64,000 nucleotides of DNA from Aneurinibacillus sp. (lineage in GTDB: Bacteria > Bacillota > UBA5301 > DYFA01), in contig DYFA01000006.1 of assembly GCA_020725425.1 (NCBI GenBank), positions 22,546-86,545 of the forward strand. Direction: 5' to 3'. Shown here piece after piece: positions 17,981-26,266 of the stretch. The notes under the pieces are model-generated. The model had not been told where the DNA came from. It worked only from the letters and a program-made list of their open reading frames with translations, and made no database searches. Every line of letters begins with the position of its first letter. Within the stretch, counting starts at the first letter, position 1. Made by a program: the position numbers and the translations under genes.

Positions 17981-18885
17981 GGCAAGCTGGCCTCTCCAGT
18001 CACTGGCAGAAGCTGCCGGGCCGTCTCCTTGACCCCGTAATTCCCGGTCTTACCCATCGCCAACCCCATGACTAAGGCCACCTGCCCCGCCGGCGTGTCG
18101 ATGTTGTCCACGGTCAGCACGCCCTTCGTCCGGTAGTGTTTGATCAGCGAGACGGCGACGTCGGTCGTCTCCACCACCGCCACCGTCAAGCCCGCCCCGC
18201 GCAGGGCGTCGATCAACGGCAGATCCAGGGTGCGGACGGATTCCGCCCGCGCCTCGTTCGCCGCCCCGCCGACGATTACCGCAACCTGGGCCGGAGCTTT
18301 CGTGCCGCCGGTGACTGCCACCATCTCGGCGTCCACCAGGTAGGAGGTGAGCAGAGTCGGGGCGCCGCGGGCCAGTTCCCGGGCGATCCCCCGCAGGGTC
18401 TCGACCGGCAGTCCCTCGGCCGCCGGGTCGGCAACTCCCAGGATCCTCGCTACCCCCGCCCGGTGGGAGGCGTCCATCTGTACCGGGTCCTCCAGGAAGG
18501 CGAGCGACGTCGTCACTTCGGCCCCGGCCCGGCGCAGCACGGCCTGCAGCTCGTCGACGCCCGGCCGGCTCTCCGGCGCTGGACTCAGGCGGATCACCGC
18601 CACCTGCTTCCCGTACAGCCGGTCAGCCACGAGATAGGGCAGCACCTCCCGCCCGAAGCGGTCGGCCTGGCGCAGCGCCGCCCGCTCCTGGGACAGTTCC
18701 CGCTGCAGGTCGCGCCGTTCGTTGGTCAGCCGGGTCACGTCGCTCTCCAACCGCTCGATCAGCCGGTTCTGCTCTTGAACCAGGACCCGCTCCCCCAGGG
18801 CCGCGGTGCCGATGAGAATTCCCAGTCCCAGCGCCAGGAAAACGGCGACGAGCGAGACGATGTGGTAACGGATGTCGATGATCAC
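17977..18885 (-). CDS. steB: SteB/MctB-like copper-transporter-domain membrane protein
   Basis: A 302-residue protein with an N-terminal membrane helix (residues ~8-30), a coiled coil (about 35-75, rich in Glu/Arg/Leu) and an MctB-like domain to the end. In actinobacteria SteA and SteB form a complex needed for cell separation after division; MctB homologues were also linked to copper. The adjacent steA supports the SteB reading. Nothing in the sequence points to metal transport: one helix only, no Cys/His cluster. GTG start with CAGGGA upstream. Confidence 0.75.
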   Translation of the reverse strand: MIIDIRYHIVSLVAVFLALGLGILIGTAALGERVLVQEQNRLIERLESDVTRLTNERRDLQRELSQERAALRQADRFGREVLPYLVADRLYGKQVAVIRLSPAPESRPGVDELQAVLRRAGAEVTTSLAFLEDPVQMDASHRAGVARILGVADPAAEGLPVETLRGIARELARGAPTLLTSYLVDAEMVAVTGGTKAPAQVAVIVGGAANEARAESVRTLDLPLIDALRGAGLTVAVVETTDVAVSLIKHYRTKGVLTVDNIDTPAGQVALVMGLAMGKTGNYGVKETARQLLPVTGEASLP

Positions 18886-18904
18886 TGGAATCCCTGCCTA
18901 ACGT

Positions 18905-20038
18905 CTAAAGCCTGAGCAACGAGCGGAGATGCACCAGGGTTCCCCGCCCGATCCGCTGGATCGGTTCGGACAACCCGATCACCACGAGGACGGGGATGAG
19001 CGCCGCCAGGCCGATCTGCACGAGGTAGCGCAGGCGCAGCCGCCCCCGATAGAGCTTGTTGACCCCTTTGGCGTCGACCAGGATCGACCCGACCTTGAGG
19101 CGGACGAGAAACGTGCTGGCCATGCCGGAGCGCCCTTTCTCGAGGAAGTCGATCATGTTGGAGTGGGTCCCCACCGCCACGATCAGCGCCGCGCCCTTCC
19201 CGTGCGCCAGAAGGAGCGCCGCGTCCTCGCTCGTCCCGGGTACGGGGAACGTCTTGGCGGCCACCTTCAGCCGTTCGATCCGGTCAAGGCCTGGCGCCCG
19301 GCCGTCGGGGTAGGCGTGGACCACGATCTCCGCCCCCGAGAGCAGCGCCTTGTCGGAGACTGAGTCCATGTCGCCGACGATCAGGTCCGGCCGGTAACCC
19401 TCTTCGAGCAGCGCGTCCGCTCCGCCGTCCACGCCGATGAGGACAGGCCGCATTTCTTCAATATACCCCCGGATCGCGGCCAAGTCCTCCCGGTAGTCGG
19501 AGCCCCGGACGACCACCAGGGCGTGCCGGCCCTTCAGCGGGGCGGCCACTTCCGGTAGCGGGATGTCCCCGAGGATGAGCCCCTTCTCCCGCTTGGCGTA
19601 TTCCAGGGTGTTCTCGACGAACCGGTCCAGCTCCTCGCTGAGGTGAGCCCTGGCGACCGCCATCCGTTCCTTGATCCGAGGCGGGGAGAGACGTTCCAAC
19701 TGGGCCACCGCCTCTCCCCGGCGGTAGAGCGTGGTGCCGAGGATCTCGATCTCGTCCCCTTCCCCCACCAGGTCCATCACCCCGGGCGTGAGGGCGTCGA
19801 ACAGCAGAACCCCGCCCTCGGCGAGGACCGCCGGGCCGAGGTTGGGGTAGCGCCCGCTGATAGAAGGGCTGGCGTTGACGACCGCCCTGACCCGGGCGGA
19901 GACCAGGGACTCGGCCGACACCTCGTCCAGGTCCACGTGGTCGATGATCGCCACTTCCCCCGGGCGGATCCGTTTGGCCAGGCGCTTCGTCCGGCGATCG
20001 ACCCGGGCGACGCCGGCCACGCGTTCTGGAGAACCCAC
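18905..20038 (-). CDS. steA: SteA-like cytokinetic protein with thiamin-pyrophosphokinase-like fold
   Basis: A 377-residue protein. The middle holds a TPK-like domain (VLIGVDGGADALLEEGY, LIVGDMDSVSDKAL, GTSEDAALLLA), and the C-terminus ends in a membrane helix (YLVQIGLAALIPVLVVIGL) and a basic tail. This matches the SteA family (putative cytokinetic ring protein), not true thiamin pyrophosphokinase. The GTG at 20038 is chosen because GGAGG lies 7 nt upstream; the TTG two codons earlier is too close to it. It lies directly downstream of spo0A. Confidence 0.8.
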   Translation of the reverse strand: MGSPERVAGVARVDRRTKRLAKRIRPGEVAIIDHVDLDEVSAESLVSARVRAVVNASPSISGRYPNLGPAVLAEGGVLLFDALTPGVMDLVGEGDEIEILGTTLYRRGEAVAQLERLSPPRIKERMAVARAHLSEELDRFVENTLEYAKREKGLILGDIPLPEVAAPLKGRHALVVVRGSDYREDLAAIRGYIEEMRPVLIGVDGGADALLEEGYRPDLIVGDMDSVSDKALLSGAEIVVHAYPDGRAPGLDRIERLKVAAKTFPVPGTSEDAALLLAHGKGAALIVAVGTHSNMIDFLEKGRSGMASTFLVRLKVGSILVDAKGVNKLYRGRLRLRYLVQIGLAALIPVLVVIGLSEPIQRIGRGTLVHLRSLLRL

Positions 20039-20055
20039 CGTCAATCCTCCCGGTT

Positions 20056-20811
20056 CTAGCTTGAGAGTCGCACGAGGTCGGCGATGCGGGCGATAAACGA
20101 CGAGTTGGTCGGTTTCCCCGAATTCGCCCGGATGGTGGCCCCGAACACGTCGTAGAGGGCCTCGATATTCCCGAAGGTCCAGGTGTGCTCGATCACGTGG
20201 CGCAGGTTCCGCTCCACCAGGGCCGGTGAAACACCGAAGCGCCGGCCGATCTCCGGATAGAGCCTCTTGGTGACCTCGGACAGGTTCCGCTCGTCTTCCA
20301 AGACCAAAAGGACCGCCTCGCGCAGGTAACTGGCCCCTTTGAACTCCGCCGGGACGCCGAGCCGGTGCAGAATCCGGTTGACCGCGGCGACGAGGGGGAT
20401 GGGGGGCGTGTGCTGCGGTTTCTTGCCCGGCTCGTGCACCACCTGCCAGATCCGGGTGCAGAGCATGTCCGGCTGGAAGGGCTTGATGATGTAGTAGTCG
20501 GCCCCGAGCGAGAGGACCTCGTTGGCCAGGCTCTCCGCCCCGACCGCCGAGAAGACGATGACCTTCGGGCGCTTGACCGGCTTGAGCCGCCCGAGTTCCT
20601 CGAGCACGCCGATCCCGTCGAGTTGCGGCATGATCAGGTCAAGCAGGAGGACGTCGGGCTGGCGCTCGCTGAGCAGCGCCAGGGCCTGCCACCCGTCGTG
20701 GGCCACTCCGACCAACTCCATGTCGCGACGGCGTTTCACCGCCTGCGATACGATGTGGCACAGGTCCCCGCTGTCATCGGCCATGAGAATCTTGATCGGC
20801 TCGGAAGTCAT
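20056..20811 (-). CDS. spo0A: Sporulation master regulator Spo0A
   Basis: A 251-residue response regulator. The receiver domain has the acidic pocket in LMADDSGDL, the phosphoacceptor Asp in VLLLDLIMPQLDG, FSAVG and the IIKPF lysine. The C-terminal Spo0A DNA-binding domain has the recognition region SPALVERNLRHVIEHTW and the GKPTNSSFIARIAD end. ATG at 20811 has AGGGG 8 nt upstream; an in-frame GTG three codons earlier is less well placed. It lies downstream of spoIVB as in Bacillus. A sigmaH-like promoter is found at the end of spoIVB. Confidence 0.97.
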   Translation of the reverse strand: MTSEPIKILMADDSGDLCHIVSQAVKRRRDMELVGVAHDGWQALALLSERQPDVLLLDLIMPQLDGIGVLEELGRLKPVKRPKVIVFSAVGAESLANEVLSLGADYYIIKPFQPDMLCTRIWQVVHEPGKKPQHTPPIPLVAAVNRILHRLGVPAEFKGASYLREAVLLVLEDERNLSEVTKRLYPEIGRRFGVSPALVERNLRHVIEHTWTFGNIEALYDVFGATIRANSGKPTNSSFIARIADLVRLSS

Positions 20812-20841
20812 CCCTGCCACCCCTGTGCGGCGATGGCGTTA

Positions 20842-20870
20842 CATTTCTACGAAGCGCGGGATTCTCCTTT
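20842..20870 (-). promoter_or_regulatory. Putative sigmaH-type promoter for spo0A
   Basis: Minus strand AAAGGAGAA, 11 nt, GTAGAAATG. Against the sigmaH consensus RNAGGAWWW / RNNGAATWW, the -35 fails at one position and the -10 at two; the spacing is normal. It overlaps the last codons of spoIVB and would start transcription about 25 nt before the spo0A ATG. SigmaH control of spo0A is established in Bacillus; use here is inferred. No clear 0A box (TGTCGAA) is visible beside it. Confidence 0.4.
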
Positions 20871-22238
20871 TTTTACCTGGTCCGGGCCGGCGATCAAGCC
20901 GCCCTCCAGGGCCATCCACTCCGCCAGCACCCCGTACCCCCGGGCCGGATCGTTGACAAAAACGTGGGTCACCACCCCGGCCAGCCGTCCGTCTTGAATG
21001 ATCGGGCTCCCGCTCATGCCCTGGATGATCCCGCCTGTGGAGGCCAGAAGGCGCGGATCGGTGACCCGGATGACCAGACTCTTGCCGGTTGGGCGGGCTG
21101 AACGTCTCACCCGGACGATCTCGATGCGGAAACTCTCCACCTGCTGCTGGCGGACCACCGTCCGGATCTCCGCCGGCCCGGTGTGTACCTCCTCCCGGGT
21201 GGCCACCGGCACGAACCGCTGGTCCCCCGCGGGCGGCTGCACTATCCGGCCGAAAATCCCGCACGCCGTGTTGCGCTCGATCGTCCCCAGGACGCCATAA
21301 CGGTGATGAAAGAGGCCGATCTTCTCCCCCGGGCGCCCCCGCCGCCCCGGCTGAATTCCGGCGATGACCGCCGGGACGATCCGCCCCTGGTGGAGGGTCA
21401 CCCGCTGGCGGGTGAACCCGTCCGTGATCATGTGGCCCAGGGCCCCGTAGATCCCCGTCCGGGGGTCCCAAAAGCTCAGCGTCCCCACGCCGGCCGTCGG
21501 ATCCTCCACGTAGAGGCCGAGTCGCCACCGCCCCGGGCGCTCAGGCCGCCACCCCGACTGCCCGCCCGCCTCCGGCTCCTCCCCCGCGCAGGCTGGAGCT
21601 ACCTTAACCTGCAGCTGCCGGCCGCCCCGCCAGATCTCCAGCACCACCGGCCGTCCCCGCCCCGCACCCACGAGCGCCCCCAGTTGGCTGGCGGTATACA
21701 CCGGCCGCCCGTCCACCGCAGTCACCAGGTCGCCCACCCGCACCCCGGCCTTCCGGGCCGGCTCCTCTGTGCCCCCGTCCGCCAGAGTCACCGGCCTGAA
21801 GCCGGTCACGACCACCCCCCGGCTAGCCACCAGGACGCCGATGGACTGGCCGCCGGTAACCACCCGGACTTCCGGAAGCACCGTGACCTGGCGTTCCCGC
21901 AGAGGGATGAGCCCGAAGAGGCGCAGAGTAAGCCGGGTGCTGCCTTCCCGGACCGGGTACAGCACGAGGCGGCGCGGGCCGGTGCCAGCGAAGCCCAGGA
22001 GCAACGGCCGGCGGTCCGAGGTCTGGGCCAGGCGGAGGACCGGCTGCTCCCGGCCAGCCGCGGGCAGCGAGACGACGATGGGCCAGCGCATCTCGAACCC
22101 GCGGCCCCGGCCCAGCATGAGGTGGATCTCGTGCGGCAGCCCGGCCCCCCACTCGGCGGAGAGCCAGGCCCCTCCGAGCAGGGCCAAAAAAAAGAGGAGA
22201 ACCCTCCCGAAAGACTGGAGACGCCGGGTCACCCTCAT
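20847..22238 (-). CDS. spoIVB: SpoIVB serine peptidase (PDZ, S55 family)
   Basis: A 463-residue forespore-secreted protease that triggers pro-sigmaK processing by cleaving SpoIVFA. An N-terminal membrane/secretion helix (residues ~10-28) is followed by an SpoIVB N-domain, a PDZ domain around GVVVTGFRPVTLADG to LEIWRGGRQ, and the S55 domain with His in YGALGHMITDG and nucleophile Ser in GIIQGMSGSPIIQDG. Synteny recN-spoIVB-spo0A is conserved. sigK is also in this window, so signal and target are both present. A sigmaG-like promoter precedes it. Confidence 0.96.
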   Translation of the reverse strand: MRVTRRLQSFGRVLLFFLALLGGAWLSAEWGAGLPHEIHLMLGRGRGFEMRWPIVVSLPAAGREQPVLRLAQTSDRRPLLLGFAGTGPRRLVLYPVREGSTRLTLRLFGLIPLRERQVTVLPEVRVVTGGQSIGVLVASRGVVVTGFRPVTLADGGTEEPARKAGVRVGDLVTAVDGRPVYTASQLGALVGAGRGRPVVLEIWRGGRQLQVKVAPACAGEEPEAGGQSGWRPERPGRWRLGLYVEDPTAGVGTLSFWDPRTGIYGALGHMITDGFTRQRVTLHQGRIVPAVIAGIQPGRRGRPGEKIGLFHHRYGVLGTIERNTACGIFGRIVQPPAGDQRFVPVATREEVHTGPAEIRTVVRQQQVESFRIEIVRVRRSARPTGKSLVIRVTDPRLLASTGGIIQGMSGSPIIQDGRLAGVVTHVFVNDPARGYGVLAEWMALEGGLIAGPDQVKKGESRAS

Positions 22239-22259
22239 CCCTCGCCCCGGCCACTCTTG

Positions 22260-22273
22260 GCCTGATATCAGGC
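22260..22273. promoter_or_regulatory. 14-bp perfect palindrome at the spoIVB start site
   Basis: GCCTGATATCAGGC is a perfect palindrome immediately downstream of the sigmaG-like -10 element, covering the predicted start of transcription and lying about 22 bp before the spoIVB ATG. It could be an operator (SpoVT-type regulators act on sigmaG genes) or form a 5' hairpin. Function is not established. Confidence 0.4.
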
Positions 22274-22274
22274 G

Positions 22275-22304
22275 TAGAGTGCCCGGCGCACGACAGGGCT
22301 ATTC
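22275..22304 (-). promoter_or_regulatory. Putative sigmaG-type promoter for spoIVB
   Basis: Minus strand GAATA, 18 nt, CACTCTA. The sigmaG consensus is GNATR, 18 nt, CATNNTA; the -35 fits fully and the -10 has one mismatch. The -35 lies at the very end of recN. spoIVB is a forespore sigmaG gene in Bacillus, so context agrees. Confidence 0.5.
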
Positions 22305-24014
22305 CCTCTTGAGCCGGCGCTCCTCGGCCATCCGCACCATCTCTTCCGCGTGGCGCAGAGTGGTTGGCGTGAGCTTCACGCCCCCCACCAGCCGGGCGAT
22401 CTCCGCCACTCTGCCCTCCCGGTCCAGCAGGGTGGCCGACACCTGCACTCTCCCCTTCGCCCCCATCCCTTTGGCGATGAGGTAATGGTGCTCCGCCATG
22501 CTGGCAATCTGGGGAAGGTGCGTGACACAAACCACCTGGCGTTCGCGGCCCAGACGGGCCAGGCACTCCCCCACCGTCTGCCCGGCCCGACCGCTGATCC
22601 CGGCGTCGATCTCGTCGAAGATCAGCGTCGGCGTGGCGTCGACGCGGGCCAGCACCGTCTGGAGAGCCAGCATCAGCCGGGACAGCTCGCCCCCCGAGGC
22701 GATCCGGGCCAGGGGGCGGGCGGGTTCCCCGGGGTTGGCGGTGAAGAGAAACTCGATCCGGTCCCGGCCGGAAGGACCGACCTCTCCTTCGGACACTCCC
22801 ACCGTCAGGCGTGCCCGGGCCAGCGCCAGCTGGGGCAGAAGCGCGGAGACCAGCTCGCCCAGCCGGGCGGCCGCCGCCCGCCGGGCCTCGCTCAGCCGGC
22901 TGGCCGCGCTCTCGAGCGCCTTCTCCGCCTCTATTCGGGCGGCTGCCAGCCCCTCCAGGCTCTCCTCCGTCTGTTCCAGGGCGGCGAGCTCCGCCGCGCA
23001 CTGCTCGGCGTAGGCGAGGACGGCGGGTACGTCCGTCCCGTACTTCCGCTTCAGCCGGGCGATCCGGTCCAGCCGCTCCTCGATCCAGTCCAGCCGCCGG
23101 GGATCGAGGTCCACCCGGTCGCGATAGACGGAGAGTTCCCGGGAAGCCTCCCTTACCTGCACCCCAGTGACCTTCACCACCTCGGCCAGGGCCTCCAGGG
23201 CCGGATCGATCCGGGCCAGTTCCTCCAGGGCAGCCAGCGCCTCCCCCAGGAGGTCGCCGGCGCCCACCCCGCCTTCACCCCCGTATAGGGCGGCATACGC
23301 CCGTTCCAACTGGAAGGTCAGCTTCTCCGCCTGGCGGAGGAGCTGCCGCTCCCGGAGCAGTTCCTCCTCTTCTCCGGGACTCAACTGGGCATCGCGGATT
23401 TCCTTGAGTTGAAAGCGGAGAAAGTCAATTCGCTGGGCCCGCCGGGCCTCGCCGGCAGTCGCTTCCTCCCACCGGCGCGTCAGTTCCCGCAGCTGTTCGT
23501 AGAGGCGGGCCACTTCTTCCCGCCGGGCGAGCGCTTCCTCTCCGGCGAAGGCGTCGAGCAGGCTCAACTGCCTGTGGGGGTGGAGGAGGGACTGGTGTTC
23601 GTGCTGGCCGTGGAGATTGACCAGGAGGCTGCCGGCCGCAAAGAGTTGGTCGCGGGTGACCGTCCGGCCGTTGATGCGGCAGCGGGTCCGCCCGCCCGAG
23701 GAGAACTCCCGGCTGAAGACGTACGTGGCCTTTCCCGGCTCGGCATCCGGATCGGCGGCAATCCCCGCCTCCGCCAGGAAGGCCGTGGCGGGCGCCCCCG
23801 GCTCCAGAGCGAAGACGCCCTCCACCACGCCCGTCTCAGCGCCTCGCCGGAGTGTCTCGGGGCCGGTCCGCCCGCCGAGCATCACCTCGACCGCGTCGAT
23901 CAGGATGGACTTCCCCGCGCCGGTCTCCCCGGTCAGCACAGTGAACCCGGGACCAAACGAGAGATCCACCTGCTCGACGAGGGCGAAGTTCTCGATGTGC
24001 ACCTCTTTCAGCAT
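22299..24014 (-). CDS. recN: DNA repair protein RecN
   Basis: A 571-residue SMC-like ATPase of double-strand-break repair. Walker A is in LTGETGAGKSILIDA, the long coiled coils run roughly 150-400, the ABC signature region is ASGGELSRLMLAL, and Walker B is TLIFDEIDAGISG. The N-terminus MLKEVHIENFALVEQ is typical. It starts 4 nt after argR, as in Bacillus, where argR-recN are adjacent. Confidence 0.97.
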   Translation of the reverse strand: MLKEVHIENFALVEQVDLSFGPGFTVLTGETGAGKSILIDAVEVMLGGRTGPETLRRGAETGVVEGVFALEPGAPATAFLAEAGIAADPDAEPGKATYVFSREFSSGGRTRCRINGRTVTRDQLFAAGSLLVNLHGQHEHQSLLHPHRQLSLLDAFAGEEALARREEVARLYEQLRELTRRWEEATAGEARRAQRIDFLRFQLKEIRDAQLSPGEEEELLRERQLLRQAEKLTFQLERAYAALYGGEGGVGAGDLLGEALAALEELARIDPALEALAEVVKVTGVQVREASRELSVYRDRVDLDPRRLDWIEERLDRIARLKRKYGTDVPAVLAYAEQCAAELAALEQTEESLEGLAAARIEAEKALESAASRLSEARRAAAARLGELVSALLPQLALARARLTVGVSEGEVGPSGRDRIEFLFTANPGEPARPLARIASGGELSRLMLALQTVLARVDATPTLIFDEIDAGISGRAGQTVGECLARLGRERQVVCVTHLPQIASMAEHHYLIAKGMGAKGRVQVSATLLDREGRVAEIARLVGGVKLTPTTLRHAEEMVRMAEERRLKRE

Positions 24015-24017
24015 CTC

Positions 24018-24497
24018 TCAGCCTCGCAGTTCCAGGAGGCGTTCGATCACCCGGGCGGCTGCTTCCCGGGCGGGGCTGGGGGGCTCGTACGGCGCCGTCC
24101 GGACCACGACCAGGATGGAGTCGTCGCCGGCCACCGTCCCCAGGACGTCTGGCCACTCCAGGGCGTCCAGGGCCGCCGCCACCGCCTGGGCTGAACCCGG
24201 GGGCGTCTTCAGCAGGATGAGGTTCTCGCTGGCGTCGACGGCCGTCATGAACTCCCTCAGCATCCGCTTGGCCCGCGCCAGCGCCTCTTCCGCGAGCCGG
24301 TCCGGCGGGACGGCGTACCGGTAGCCGCCGTCACCGGTCGCCACCTTGACCAGGCGCAGGTCCTTGATGTCCCGGGAGACGGTGGCCTGAGTCACCTCGA
24401 TCCCGCGCTCCCGGAGGTATTCGGTCAGTTCTGCCTGAGTCCCGATGGGCCGCTGGTGGATCGCCTCAAGGATCATGGCGTGGCGGCGCCCTTTCAC
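24018..24497 (-). CDS. argR: Arginine repressor ArgR/AhrC
   Basis: A 159-residue hexameric arginine-dependent regulator. The N-terminal winged helix (RHAMILEAIHQRPIGTQAEL; VTQATVSRDIKDL) is followed by an arginine-binding oligomerisation domain with LKTPPGSAQAVAAALD and GTVAGDDSILVV. GTG at 24497 is preceded by GAGAGGGG. The location upstream of recN and downstream of nadK/tlyA is the usual Firmicutes arrangement. No arginine genes are in the window, so its targets lie elsewhere. Confidence 0.96.
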   Translation of the reverse strand: MKGRRHAMILEAIHQRPIGTQAELTEYLRERGIEVTQATVSRDIKDLRLVKVATGDGGYRYAVPPDRLAEEALARAKRMLREFMTAVDASENLILLKTPPGSAQAVAAALDALEWPDVLGTVAGDDSILVVVRTAPYEPPSPAREAAARVIERLLELRG

Positions 24498-24510
24498 AGT
24501 TTCACCCCTC

Positions 24511-25371
24511 TCAGAGCGATGCGAGATGGCTGAGGCGGGTGTGGACCACCCGGAAGAACCCCGGCGGCTTCAAACGCACCAGCTTGGTCACCAGGGGAGA
24601 GCGCTCGATGGTGAGCTCGTCACCGGTGGTCAAGGCCTGGCCGACCTGCCCGTCCACGGTCAGGGCCACCTCCTCGCTGGAGGCCAGGACCCGGATCTTA
24701 AGCCGGGCGTCCGGGCGCAGGACCAGCGAGCGGGCATAGAGGGTGTGCGGGCAGATCGGGGTGAGTAGGATGGCCTCAAGCTGAGGCGCGAGAATCGGTC
24801 CCCCGGCGGCCAGCGAGTAGGCGGTGGAGCCGGTCGGGGTCGCCACGATCAAGCCGTCGCCGCGGAAGCGCTCGATCCGCTCGTCCCCCGCCACCGCCTC
24901 GAGGGTGATGATCCGGGCCACCGCTCCCCGGTTGACCACCACGTCATTCAAGGCGTGATGCTGCTCCACGGCACAGCCTCGGCGCATCACGGTCGCCACC
25001 AGCATCATGCGGCGCTCGATAGTGTAGTCGCCCCTCAGGAGCCGGTCCAGCGCCTCTTCGGCCTCCCCGATCTCGATCTCGCTCAGGAAGCCCAAGTGGC
25101 CCAAATTGATGCCGAGCAGCGGCTTCCCTTCCCGGGCCAGCGGCTTGGCGGCGCTGAGCAGGGTGCCGTCCCCGCCCAGGACCACCGCGGCCTCGACCTC
25201 TTCGGCCAGGACCGCCAGAGGGCGGGCCAACTCGGGCCGGCCGACAGCCTGCGCCTCCGTTTCGGGGACCACCACCGCCACGCCGTGCTCTGCCAGCCAG
25301 GCGAGGAGGTTGAGGGTCGCCTCATGCGCCCGTTCCTTGTTCAGGTTCGGAATGAGGCCAATACGCTTCAC
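24511..25371 (-). CDS. nadK: NAD kinase
   Basis: A 286-residue ATP/polyphosphate NAD kinase producing NADP. It has VVLGGDGTLLSAA (GGDG), LGINLGHLGFL, the conserved LNDVVVNRG and ATPTGSTAYSLAAGGPI. GTG at 25371 follows GGAGG by 7 nt and gives the normal N-terminus VKRIGLIPNLNKE; the frame stays open upstream, but those residues are not family-like. Its start lies 28 nt upstream of the tlyA stop on the coding strand, so the two genes overlap slightly. Confidence 0.95.
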   Translation of the reverse strand: MKRIGLIPNLNKERAHEATLNLLAWLAEHGVAVVVPETEAQAVGRPELARPLAVLAEEVEAAVVLGGDGTLLSAAKPLAREGKPLLGINLGHLGFLSEIEIGEAEEALDRLLRGDYTIERRMMLVATVMRRGCAVEQHHALNDVVVNRGAVARIITLEAVAGDERIERFRGDGLIVATPTGSTAYSLAAGGPILAPQLEAILLTPICPHTLYARSLVLRPDARLKIRVLASSEEVALTVDGQVGQALTTGDELTIERSPLVTKLVRLKPPGFFRVVHTRLSHLASL

Positions 25372-25399
25372 GGCTTGCCCTCCGTCCCCTTGTGCATAA

Positions 25400-26266
25400 T
25401 TATTCGGTCCGGGGCGTTCCTTTCCCTTCCCCGGCCACCTGGGCATGGGCCGCCGCCACCACCCGCTCGGCCTCGACCGCCAGGTTCGCCGGAAGGGGCA
25501 CCGCCACCGGGCTCGTCCAGTCTTCCCCGGTCTTGAGGTGCATCAGGAACTCCAGGTTGCCCTCCGGGCCGGCGACCGGGGAAAAGGTGAAGCCGGCCCA
25601 GGTGGCGCCGGCCCCGGCCGCTGACTCGGCCAGCCGGACCAGCACCTCCCGGTGAACCGCCGGATCCCGCACCACGCCCTTCTTGCCCACCTCGCCGCGG
25701 CCCGCTTCGAACTGCGGCTTGACGAGGATGACCAAGTCGGCGGGGTGGCGGAGGAGGGAGAGGAGATGAGGCAGGAAGAGGCGCACCGAGATGAAGGAGG
25801 TGTCGACGGTGGCCAGGTCCGGCGCCACCGGCAGGCGGGAGGGGTCCAGGTGGCGGATGTTGGTCCGCTCGAGGACCACCACTCGCCGGTCTTGGCGCAG
25901 CTTCCAGGCGAGCTGCCCGTAGCCTACGTCCACGGCGTAGACGAGCCGCGCCCCGTGGCGCAGGAGGACTTCGGTGAAGCCGCCGGTCGAGGCGCCCACG
26001 TCGATCGCCACCCGCCCTTCCACCGGGATCGAGAAGACCTCGAGCGCCCGGGCCAGCTTCAACCCGCCCCGGCTGACGTAGGGAACCGCCTCCCCCCGCA
26101 CCTTGACGGGAACCTCCGGGTCCACCGGCGTTCCAGCCTTGTCCACCCGGCGCCCCGCCACCTCGACCAGGCCGGCCATGATCGCCGCCCGGGCCCGCTC
26201 CCGGCTGGCGAAGAGGCCCCGCTCGACGAGCAACTGGTCCAGCCGCTGCCGGCCGCCTCTCCTCAC
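25400..26266 (-). CDS. tlyA: TlyA family rRNA (cytidine-2'-O)-methyltransferase
   Basis: A 288-residue protein: an N-terminal S4 RNA-binding domain (RLDQLLVERGLFASRERARA) and an FtsJ-like SAM methyltransferase domain with AIDVGASTGGFTEVLL and DLATVDTSFISV. TlyA methylates 16S/23S rRNA ribose in actinobacteria; the Firmicutes homologue (YqxC) is conserved between dxs and argR. GTG overlaps the dxs stop codon (GTGA). Confidence 0.93.
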   Translation of the reverse strand: MRRGGRQRLDQLLVERGLFASRERARAAIMAGLVEVAGRRVDKAGTPVDPEVPVKVRGEAVPYVSRGGLKLARALEVFSIPVEGRVAIDVGASTGGFTEVLLRHGARLVYAVDVGYGQLAWKLRQDRRVVVLERTNIRHLDPSRLPVAPDLATVDTSFISVRLFLPHLLSLLRHPADLVILVKPQFEAGRGEVGKKGVVRDPAVHREVLVRLAESAAGAGATWAGFTFSPVAGPEGNLEFLMHLKTGEDWTSPVAVPLPANLAVEAERVVAAAHAQVAGEGKGTPRTE

